Positions 13,701 through 25,700 of a stretch of DNA of 63,986 nucleotides are shown here, piece by piece (within the stretch, counting starts at the first letter, position 1; every line of letters starts with the position of its first letter). A program made the position numbers and the translations under genes. Origin of the DNA: Lingula anatina (taxonomy: Eukaryota > Brachiopoda > Lingulata > Lingulida > Lingulidae); the NCBI RefSeq assembly GCF_001039355.2, contig NW_019775580.1, positions 494,266-558,251 of the forward strand. The letters run 5' to 3'. The notes beneath the pieces were generated by a model. It saw nothing but the letters and a program-made list of their open reading frames with translations. It had not been told where the DNA came from and made no database searches.

Positions 13701-16700
13701 TAATTTCTAATTTTATTAAAACAATTGTGATTAAGCCATTGACTTTGGTAGGTCAGGGGATTTACATGAAGGACGAGAAAGGACTCCTTAATTGGGTCAC
13801 CTGTCAATGGCCCTTCGATGTCCCCAGCCGTGGCCTTAGACTAGGGCTTTTCTACTGGTGAGGTAAGCAGCGTCGCGGTCCATATTGGACAGTTTTTTTG
13901 TTGTTATTGTATGATGTCTATGATCATATGTAACATTCTATAATCGTAAAGATAACAGTGAGGTTGTGGGACCGATATTATGTAGGCTTCCCCATTGTAA
14001 TGTTAAAACTATAGAAATCCCTTACGCTAATCAACTCTAGCTCCGGATATTTCTACCAATAATCTGCTTACCTTAGCAGTAACGAAATCCCTTTCCTATA
14101 GATAACCACTAGAAATCAGGATTCCAACCTCTATCTCTATCTTGCTTCACAGTAATGGCGTCGCCCTTTGTTCTCAGTGCTCCTCGCTGTAACCCACTCC
14201 TTACAGCTATCGAGTTTCTCCCAAACTGACACTCAGCCTCGACTCGGATCGAGGCCAAGACAAGCCACACACCGATGCCGGATCACTACACTCCTCCCCA
14301 CTTTATCTGGATTGGAGGTAGTCATTACAATCCGACACCAACAACACATTCTTACGATCCTTGTATCACTACTCGATCAGCCCATGCTGACCCAGCCAAG
14401 GACCGCCCACTCTGTTCTCTCTACCAGATCCCTTGTCGCTTCTCGATCAGCCCAAGCTGACCAGCCAAGGAATCAATACACGGTACTCATCACTAGGAAT
14501 ACTCCTTCCAGCCTCTTCTCCTGACCAGGTCGTACCCCTCCTGGCCAGCGTCGTGGTGTTCTTACTCCACACTGGGCCCCAGTCGGTCTAGATATAACCG
14601 ACGCCCATTCTCCTCGGTGATCTTGAGAATATCTTCCCAGTCACACCCACGAATTTTTGCGACGACTTCCGCTACTTTCCCCAGGAAAGCTGGAGTGGAC
14701 TTACTCCTCGTCGGAAATCCGAAGTAGGGGGCATCAGTTTCCAGCAATAACCTGCCTGCAGGCATCCACTGTAACATTTCTATCGCTCTCCTACTCCTCG
14801 ACGTATCCGTATACGTCCTGAAGATGGCAGTAGCTCCAAAGTAAGTATTGGGAAAATACTGTACCCACTTCTCTACCATCCTCCTTGACCCCGTGAAACA
14901 GTGACAGTGTATTAACTGATCACTTTTCACATTCTCAGCTAATCGAAGAATGTTCAAAACATGTCTCCAAACCAAATCACCAGCTGAGTCATCCTTGGGC
15001 CCTCGACAGTGGAGCACCAGTACCTGGTCTTCTCTTAATAATGTAAGAGCTCTTTCCAGGACTTCAAACTGAGCTTCCCACTGCCACGATGAGGTAGTGT
15101 AATCTACACCAATCTCACCCAGAACAGACACCTCTGGGTTGCTTACTGTCTGTTCAAACTTCGCCCAGCCCTCTGGGTCAAACTCGTGTCTGGGGTGCCA
15201 ACCCACAGACACCACGGCTCCCTCTGCCTTCAGAGAAGCCACCTCCTCAGCACTTGGGTAGGTTGCTGGGTCGCAGAATATAACAGTGGCCCCTGACACT
15301 GTTATCTCCTTGTCATCCACCTGCTTGGCCTCGATGACCTCCCGTAACCCAGCTGTTGTTGGTAACTCCAAGTGCTGGCGTACACGATCTACGTGACAGT
15401 GACTGTCGTATCCTACTGGAGGCTTAGGAATAGACAGCTCTTCCTCCTCTTCTATGGAACATGTGTTCCTATACGCCTCCAGGTCTGACGGCCATAATTT
15501 CGCTATTAGGCTTAGCAAAGGCTTCCACAACAGGAGAGATCCCACTCTGAGGGCATACTCGCCTGACAACCCCAGGCCGTGGATGAAGCTGTCCACACCC
15601 TCTTTCCTACTCGGAGCTATCTCCCGATCTCCCTGGTCCATGACATCGCAGGCTTGACATAACCTGTCCATATTTGCGTTCATTCCAAATAGCTGGGTGG
15701 CTAGAAGATTAAGGGCCAAAAATCTTCTCTTTTCCATCCCCTTGCCGTCGAACACGGGATGAAACACTGGAGGGATATGTTTGTTCCATGCGTGTTTCTC
15801 CGTTAACTGACTATTGCATCCAAAAATAGGACACAAGTCAGGACTCGGCGCACTAATTCCTGTGGCCACGGCACTAGTAACTCCTCCATGACTGGAGCTA
15901 CTACTCTGCCTCGATCTCTTAGCATGGGCCCATGTACCCAGCTCCTCGAGACCACTTGTCGCAGGTTTATAGGATGAACTCCCCCTGGAGTCATCACGCC
16001 TGCCCGATGAACTCCCCCTGGAGTCATCTCGTCTCGCCTTAGACACTTCTTTCCTGTCCTTGGCCGCTTTCCTTGAAAGTGGGCAATCTTTGACTATGTG
16101 CCCCAGCTCTGAACATCTGAAGCACCTTTCTTCCTCGGACAGAGTTGGACACTTCCGAGCCACATGCCCTACTTTCTTACATCGGAAACACCTTTTTTCC
16201 TCATCCTTCTTGGTGAATTTTGAAGGTCCCTTAGGAGGTGCATCCTGCCTTGTTGTTGAGTCCTTGGTCTTCTTTACTAACCATACTCGACTCTTAGGCC
16301 GTGGTTGGTAAGAGCCCCCAGTCTTACTTGACTTGTCTCGACTCTGTGTCACTACCACACCACTCGGACTTGGTTTCTTGACCGCCTCAGCATAGGTTAT
16401 CTTTTCACACAAGTCCATTTCACTACCCCAGCTGGTAAGGGTAGCCCTCGGTGACTTCCTCACCGGACTCGAAGGTGTGTCCACCTCCATTGACTCAGTG
16501 GGAGTCCTCAGTATGCTGTCTGATACTGACCCCGACTCCTCACTCTCCCCTCGCACTGCTGCTTCAGGACTTCCTCTTACCACAGTGCTCANTGTTCTAG
16601 ACATAAAACTCCTGCAATCTTTTAATTTGCAAATATTTTAGCTGTCTGCAGTTTGTATGTTGTCTGCTAGAATCACTAAGATAGGTGGCGCTTCACAAGA

Positions 16701-19700
16701 CAGGACGCTAGATCCGGCTACGGAAATCCAAGATGGTGGACGAAGTTTCGTATTGGAATATTTGTGTATTTAAACCACTGCAAAGTGACTGGATTTCTTA
16801 TTTAAGGACATTTCAAGCGCTTTTGGTATCAGATTAGGCATATATGACTTTCAATATCTTATTATTACTTCCATTAACCTGTCTTTCCTTGTCTTTCCGC
16901 CTTTAAGTACCACCCGTCATACCCACGAATTCTTGCTACGACTTCCGCTACTTTCCCCAGGAAAGCTGGAGTGGACTTACTCCTTGTCGGACATCCAAAG
17001 TATGGGGCATCAGTTTCCAGCAGTAACCTTTGAGCAGGCATCCACCGTAACATCTCTATTGCTCTCCTACTCCTCGACATATCCATATATGTCCTGAAGA
17101 TGGCAGTAGCTCCAAAGTAGGTATTGGGAAAATACTGTATCCACTTCTCTGCCATCCTCCTTGACCCTGTGAAACAGTGACAGTGAATTAACTGATCACT
17201 TTTCACATTCTCAGCCAATCGAAGAATGTTTAAAACATGTCTCCAAGCCAGATCAGTAGCTGAGTCGTCCTTGGGCCCTCGACAGTGGAGCACCAGTACC
17301 TGGTCTTCTCTTAAAAATGTAACAGCCCTTTCCAGTACTTCAAACTGCGCTTCCCACTGCCACGATCAGGTGGTGTAATCTATACCAATCTCACCCAGAA
17401 CAGACATCTCCGGATTGCTGGCTGCCTGTACAAACTATGCCCAGCCCTCTGGGTCAAACTCGTGTCTGGGGTGCCTACCCACCGACACCACGGCTCCCTC
17501 TGCCTTCAGAGAAGCCACCTCCTCAGCACTTGGATATGTTGCTGGGTCACAGAATATAACAGTGACCCCTGACACTGTTATCTCCTTGTCATCCACCTGA
17601 CTGGTCTCGATGACATCCCTTAACCCAGCTGTTGCTGGTAACTCCAAGTGCTGGCGCACACGATCCACGTGACAATGACTGTCATATCCTACTGGAGGCT
17701 TAGGAATAGACAGCTCTTCGTCCTCTTCGATGGAACATGTGCTCCTATACGCCTCCAGATCTGACGGCCATAATTTAGCTATTAAGCTCAGCAAAGGCTT
17801 CCCCAACAGGAGAGATCCAACTCTGAGGGCATACTCGCCTGACAAACCCAGGCCTTGGATAAAGTTGTCTTCACCCTCTTTCCTACTCAGAGGTATCTCC
17901 CGATCTCCCTGATCCATGATATCACAGGCCTGGCATAACCTGTCCATCTTTGCATTCATCCCAAATAGCTGAGTGGCTAGAAGATTAAGAGCTAGAAATC
18001 TTCTCTTTTCCTTACCCTTGCCCTCAAACACCGGATGAAACACAGGAGGGATATGCTTGTTCCATGCGTGTTGGACATTAGTCAGGACTCGGCGCACAAG
18101 GTCCTGGGCCCACGGCACTAGTACCTCCTCCATGACTGGAGCCACCACTCTGCCTCGATCTCTTAGCATGGGCCCATGTACCCAGCTCCTCGAGACCACT
18201 CGTTGAAGGTTTACTCGATGAACTCCCCCTGCAGTCATCCCGTCTGCTCGTTGAACTCCCCCTGAAGTCATCTAGTCTTGCCTTAGACACATCTTTCCGG
18301 TCCTTGGCCGCTTTACTTGAAAGTGGGCAATCTTTGACTATGTGCCCCAGCTCCGAACATCTGAAGCACCTATCCTCCTCGGACAGAGTTAGGCACTTCC
18401 GAGCCACATGCCCTACTTTCTTACACCTGAAACACCTTTTTTCCTCATCCTTCTTGGAAATTTTTGAAGGTACCTTAGGAGGTGTTTCCTGCCTTGTTGA
18501 GACCTTGGTTTTCTTAACTAACCATGCCCGACCCTAAGGCCGTGGTTGGTAAGAGCCCCCAGTCTTAGTTGACTTTTCTCTACTCTGTGTCGTTACCACA
18601 TCACTTGGAATTGGTTTCTTGACGGCCTCGGCATAGGTAAGCTTTTCCCGCAAGTCCATCTCACTACCCCAGCTGGTAAGGATAGCCCACGGTGACCTCC
18701 CCACCGGACTCGAAGGTGTGTCCACCTCCATTGACTCAGCGGGAGTCCTCAGTATACTGTCTGATACTGACCCCGACTCCTCACTCTCCCCTCGCACTGC
18801 TGCCTCTGGACTTCCTCTAACCACAGTGCTCGGAGTCACTGTATCCACCCTGTGCTCCAAAGTAGTGTCCTTTTGAAGTCTGAAATCTCGATATGTGGCA
18901 TGCCACGCCTCTCCAGTACCTTTCCCCTTTCTGGGAGTGGCAACCCTGGCAACATGCTCAAATACCCAACTGCAGGATTGAAAATCTACAGCCACCAGGC
19001 CCTTAGCACAATCTTTGCGCCAAGCCTCCGCATCTCTCTCCCTAGAGAGTGCCACCTGCTTCAGCAACAGTGCCTCAGCATCCCCCTGCAAGGACATGGG
19101 TCGGCTGGCAATCACATTTACCAACTCATGGCTTGGGTGGAGCCTCTTATCCTTGCAGGCCTCTTGGATCGGCTTGATAAGGTCAAGCCACTTCTGCTCT
19201 TCCATCTAAAAAGAAAAAAGAGAAGAATTTTCAGTAAGAGTTATTTGACTTAAGCTAAACTCTTAGCTAATTAAACTCTTTATCTCTACTCGACCTTAAC
19301 TCTCTACTCGACCTTACTCGACCTTACTCGACCTTAATCCTCTACTCGACCTTAATCCTCTACTCAATCCCCAGGATTATGGCCCGGACGTGTGCAATCC
19401 TCACACTTATACTTCTTTATCAAGAGGGCGTCAGACGCAGTAATGTTTACACAGGACCCATGATACCATTCACTGCAATAATCGCACTGTGTCATAAATC
19501 GTCCCTGCCATTTCTGCCTACAGCGACAATACACCCTGTCATCCCCTTTGACTGTAGAGTCAACCACAGGATTTTTTCTCCATTGCTGGATCCACAGAGG
19601 TATCTCACTGTCTCGACAAGGTTATGACCTGTCATGATTGTCCAAGAACACGGCATTTCTTACCTTCACCTGGTATAAATACGAGCTTAGCCTCTCCACG

Positions 19701-22700
19701 ATGACTCCCGGACCCTTCCACAGGGGACATAGTTTCTTACACTTCCCCCGGCCTCGGGCTGAATCCAGTATGTAAACTGAATCCCCAGCTGCATAAGTTC
19801 GCTCCAAAATCCTCAGGTCATAATCCCTCTTCATACGCTTAGAAGATACTTTGAGCTTACCTCGGGCAGTCGTGTGCGCCTTCTGTAGGCCGGCTTCTAA
19901 TTCAGCCACATTTATGTATATTAAAATTACATTTTACTCCGTGTTTCCCAAATGATATTTTTTTTCCTGTGTTAAAGGTGTCTGTTTTGCTGTGCCGGCC
20001 ACACAATCAAAGTGTACAGTACAGTCAGTGGGGAGTGTATGAGGGAGCTACGGGGACACACAGACACCGTGACAGGAGTGAAACAACATCCTAAGAACAG
20101 ATTACAGGTAACTAACATTTGATACTAGAGTGTTCACTGGTTATTCTAACTAGGGGCGTATTCTCATAGATTTTAGATTGATCTATCCCCGTGGGGAGTC
20201 TCACTAGATTACTGTCAGATAATCCGACTTAAATGTCCATCCAGCCTACTACAAGCTGTAAGGGGGTAATTAACTTTCGTGCCTGCTCAGCTGACAGCTA
20301 TTTAGCGTGAACCCCCAGGGAGTTAGGTCGATCTAGTTTGGATCGATCTAATCTCTGGGAATGGGGTCTAAGTGTAGTTGAGATCACTTTGGGATTGCTT
20401 TCTCTCTAATGTCAACTCTTAGAGGTTGTCTCTTGAGATGGCCGTATTGGAGCTCGTAATTATAGACAGTGACGGTAATGATGATGTAGACAGGGGGGTG
20501 AACACTCCACCAGACCTGGGTACACTCACACATGTAGTTTTCTTCAACAAAGATTTTAATTGACTGTGTGAACATTGCAAGTCACATACTGCTGAAAGGC
20601 CAGTTAGTCTTGGCATTGTCAGTGCTTTCGAGTAAGATAAAATTCATCTGCGTACCTGTCACTACTAGTATTCAATTCTGCTATGTAATGATAAACTTGT
20701 TGAAGACTTCCATAAGTGGACTTGTGAATGTGTCAATTAGAGTGGCTGTTTATGATTGTGTAACAGACCGATAGCTCGGGTTGATGTTTCTTTATTATTA
20801 TTGTTCAAATATCTGCAAATATCTGCAAGAGCAATATAAACAAATTAATTTTAAACAATTACATTAACAAAATTTACACTAACGAAAGACAAGAAAGACA
20901 GAACAAAGAAATAAAAATATAACAATGCCAAAAACACCATAAAAAATAAATATATAAATTTAGAAATGTATGAATTTAAACTATGGATTGGTCCTTTATT
21001 AAATATAGTAAAACTTACCTGCAAGATCACTGGAATACCTATTTCAGTTATTCAACCTGCATCTCCGTCCGACTTTCAGGTGGAAGTCAAATTTTATGGG
21101 GCGCGGTCTTTCAACCTGTGACCTCCACGTACACATACGAACATACACGATACACACCGAACACAATCACAGCTAACACAACAATTCTTTATGATTATAA
21201 CGTATAGTTAGAACTTCGGGTTGTTGCTTAAAAAATTGTCCATTGCAGATTTTGTCCTCGTCACTGGACCAGAGTATAATACAGTGGGACTATTCTGATG
21301 GAGTAGCTCTCAAGGTGAGGAACTTTGAATATTTGAATGTCTGAATTTGCATGAATTTGTACTTTCGGGTCATATTTTTATGACACTTTCATAAACCTGT
21401 CATACCATGTTTTTGTTTTCAGATTTGTAGTAGAATTTATAATAATATTATGATCACGTTTAGTTTTATCTGTTCTGTTTGTGAAAATGCATTGAGTACA
21501 ACATAACAATATCAGTTACAAAACGTGAAGATCTTACAGTATGTTGCTGTGATGAAAGCTAGCTTCTGTGGTTTCGCAAAGTCTGAGATGATCGTGATGA
21601 CCCCAAGCTCCTTGGCTGTGATTCTGAGCAACTTTTATTATAAAAACAATAATTTATTTTACTTTTCAGTTCCAATTTAAGATAATTTTCAGTGATGCAT
21701 TTATTTTTTTAAGCATATTTTAACCAGGATTTACATCATTTATTACGCACTGATGCACATGCACACACGCACACACACACACACACAGTACAAAACCTTA
21801 AAGAAAATGTGTTTGTATTTCAGACCTATCAGCTGAACTTTCCCATCCATGTCCTTCTAGTGTCAGACAGCTCTGAGAGTCCTGCTTATTATGCAGTACG
21901 AAAGTCTTCTTCAAAAAGTAGGTGACTTTAACTACTTCGATGCTTTCAAGACATATGAATAATTTTGAACTAGATTTGTTGAATTTAGAACAGATGTNNN
22001 NNNNNNNNNNNNNNNNNNNNNNNNNNNNNNNNNNNNNNNNNNNNNNNNNNNNNNNNNNNNNNNNNNNNNNNNNNNNNNNNNNNNNNNNNNNNNNNNNNNN
22101 NNNNNNNNNNNNNNNNNNNNNNNNNNNNNNNNNNNNNNNNNNNNNNNNNNNNNNNNNNNNNNNNNNNNNNNNNNNNNNNNNNNNNNNNNNNNNNNNNNNN
22201 NNNNNNNNNNNNNNNNNNNNNNNNNNNNNNNNNNNNNNNNNNNNNNNNNNNNNNNNNNNNNNNNNNNNNNNNNNNNNNNNNNNNNNNNNNNNNNNNNNNN
22301 NNNNNNNNNNNNNNNNAAAACACCATAAAAAATAAATATATAAATTTAGAAATGTATGAATTTAAACTATGGATTGGTCCTTTATTAAATATAGTAAAAC
22401 TTACCTGCAAGATCACTGGAATACCTATTTCAGTTATTCAACCTGCATCTCCGTCCGACTTTCAGGTGGAAGTCAAATTTTATGGGGCGCGGTCTTTCAA
22501 CCTGTGACCTCCACGTACACATACGAACATACACGATACACACCGAACACAATCACAGCTAACACAACAATTCTTTATGATTATAACGTATAGTTAGAAC
22601 TTCGGGTTGTTGCTTAAAAAATTGTCCATTGCAGATTTTGTCCTCGTCACTGGACCAGAGTATAATACAGTGGGACTATTCTGATGGAGTAGCTCTCAAG

Positions 22701-25700
22701 GTGAGGAACTTTGAATATTTGAATGTCTGAATTTGCATGAATTTGTACTTTCGGGTCATATTTTTATGACACTTTCATAAACCTGTCATACCATGTTTTT
22801 GTTTTCAGATTTGTAGTAGAATTTATAATAATATTATGATCACGTTTAGTTTTATCTGTTCTGTTTGTGAAAATGCATTGAGTACAACATAACAATATCA
22901 GTTACAAAACGTGAAGATCTTACAGTATGTTGCTGTGATGAAAGCTAGCTTCTGTGGTTTCGCAAAGTCTGAGATGATCGTGATGACCCCAAGCTCCTTG
23001 GCTGTGATTCTGAGCAACTTTTATTATAAAAACAATAATTTATTTTACTTTTCAGTTCCAATTTAAGATAATTTTCAGTGATGCATTTATTTTTTTAAGC
23101 ATATTTTAACCAGGATTTACATCATTTATTACGCACTGATGCACATGCACACACGCACACACACACACACACAGTACAAAACCTTAAAGAAAATGTGTTT
23201 GTATTTCAGACCTATCAGCTGAACTTTCCCATCCATGTCCTTCTAGTGTCAGACAGCTCTGAGAGTCCTGCTTATTATGCAGTACGAAAGTCTTCTTCAA
23301 AAAGTAGGTGACTTTAACTACTTCGATGCTTTCAAGACATATGAATAATTTTGAACTAGATTTGTTGAATTTAGAACAGATGTTACTGCAATTATGAGAC
23401 TGCAGTATTGTTTCTTCCATCAAGTTTGTGGACAAGTGATACATATTGAACAATAACCAAACTGCAAGGTAACAGAAAACATTTTTCATAACTTGATTTT
23501 AAAATTTTAGGTTTTGAGCTTGTGCAGTTTCATCTCCCTCGACAAGCCAGTGATAAAGTTCTCCATCTGCGTACAGTCCTGGAGAGAGTGCGTAAAGAGG
23601 AGAGATGTCTTGCGCTGGGAGTGCATGTAAGTCAGCACAACCTCACTCCCTGGGGTTTTGACATGGTTCTCACAACGGTGGTAGTTGTGACTGCATTGGA
23701 TGTGTTGTGTTTTAGTGTAATGTTTTAGTTGTGATAATTGTATGTATTAGTTTTGAATGTGTTAGTTGTTACTGATTGTTTAAGTTGTGACTGTGTGAAA
23801 TTTGTTAGTTGTGATTGCGTTGAACTTGTTTCTTAGAACTACTAAAGGGTGTCATCTAATATTTTGACTGCAAAAATTTATAGATTTACACTTTGTGGAA
23901 GTAGATGGTTCCTGTAACTAGTATTATTGGCAAAAGACAGAGAGTGCAGACATGCTGAAACAGTCGGTCCAATTGTTCATGACAGGGAAAATTTGTGTGG
24001 ACTGGTAAAAAATTGGATTTGGTCCGTCCAAAGGACAGACAAGAGTTTTAAGAGCCGCAATTTTGAACTTACAGTCATCATTCGACATACTTCACGAATA
24101 AAATTACATAAAACCCAAACCATTTTTTCCTTCCATTTCAAACCTTTCAAAATCACAAACAATGTAAGCTACCCCAATCATACTGGTAGTTTATGTCTCA
24201 AACGAATAGGGTTATTTTCGGTCTGGCAAAAATCCATTCAGTCAGACAAATTTTTCATTACTGCTGTTCCAAATGTCCGGCCATTCTGAAAAGTTTTCAG
24301 CATGTCTGGAGTGGTTTACCTTCCACACATTTTCAATTATTTTAATCATCAAATATGAATTTTAAGGCAAAGGTGGGGAATTCTCCTGTTCCCAGACTAT
24401 GTAGTAGATGATGTTTGTGATGACCTGTATCTTCAGGGGGAGTACATAGCAGCAGTTCAAGGGAGGACACTAATTGTGCATTCCTTTAAGAAGAAACTCA
24501 CAAAACAGTAAGTTAGATGAGGTGGCTTTGCCTATTTCAAAGATATTAAAGGAGACAAGTGAAGACCTCATCAGGTGGTTCTGATGAACATTTAAGGGGA
24601 GCATCAGTTTCTTCGGGTGGAAAGCGAATAAATACTAGTCATTTGCAGTCAAATTCTGTGCATTTTAACCACATTAAAGGTGATAGAAGAGAGTAATAAA
24701 CTGGATAGTAGCATTACTTTGTACCCCCCTTCCCCCCTTGATGAAATAACTGTTTATTGTCACTAGGAATAAAATGAACTTGTTTATAAATACATTGTGT
24801 TTATCAGTTTAGACATATTGCTGTGATGACAGCTAGCTTCTGTGGTTTCGCAAAGTCTGAGATGACCTTGATGACCCCAAGCTCCTTGGCTGTGATTCTG
24901 AGCAACTATATTTTAGGGCTTGTTTAATATGAATTTTTCAAATTTCTCAAAATTTTCTAAAGTAAAACAAGATAAAAAGCAATACTCCAGGCTAAAAAGT
25001 CTTCGGTGGGTAGTCATTTCAATTTGTATTGTACGAAAGTTTTATTGAAAAATAAATGGATATAGTTGATAAATGTTTGATGTTTTGATAAAAGTAAATA
25101 CGTATAATATTCAACACAGGCAAATCTGTATATCTACACTGATTGCACCAGAGTTCTCATGACAGATGTTTTCTTCAGTCACATTGTTGATGTTGACCAG
25201 TACCTGAAGTTGTCTTGTGTGGCGTGTCATCCCACGGAGTACTGTGTAGCTACTGGTGCTAGCAATGGCAAGATACTGCTCTGGTGAGTACTGTATAGTC
25301 AGCGGGACCAGCATTTGAAAAAGATGTGCTTTATTTTCATAAAAGGCTGTTGCTGTGATGACAGCTAGCTTCTGTGGTTTCGCAAAGTCTGAGATGACCT
25401 TGATGACCCCAAGCTCCTTGGCTGTGATTCTGAGCAACTCCTTAAGAATCTTGATAGAAGGATGAAAAGAAAGCTATTAGGATTTGACATTTATGACAAG
25501 TTTTAATGTCCTATTTGTTATAAGGGAAAAACATGTTTGGTCTCCATAGAAATAACTTGTATTATCAATAGTTCTTATTTTCCTGTATTTCTTTCATATG
25601 TTATCATTAATTCTTTTGTTAACATGTTTACTTCAGGTGGAACTTTCTCAGCAGTTCCAATGTGGTGAAGACAGTCAATCACTGGCACTCACTACCTGTA

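Larger units (their letters stand above)
10925..16915. mobile_element. ~6-kb TIR-bounded insertion with 9-bp target duplication (MULE-like)
   Basis: The left end (10925-11111) and right end (16729-16915) are 187-bp near-identical inverted repeats; both share tacttaaaggcggaaagac close to the tip and end internally at ccgccatcttg (left) or ccaccatcttg (right, inverted). Flanking them are gtcacaccc (10916-10924) and gtcataccc (16916-16924), which occur once, uninterrupted, in the homologous TatD copy A, so the block was inserted into copy B. Long TIRs and a 9-bp duplication suit Mutator-like elements. No transposase was found. The interior holds caspase exons and TatD copy A, but it is bounded by single Ns at 11112 and 16592, so its content may be a misplaced contig. 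Confidence 0.7.

Noticed and set aside
25120-25178. Upstream extension of WDR75 exon 7 using the acceptor at 25119
   Set aside because: Joined to exon 6 it hits a stop; the acceptor at 25178 keeps frame and matches the family.
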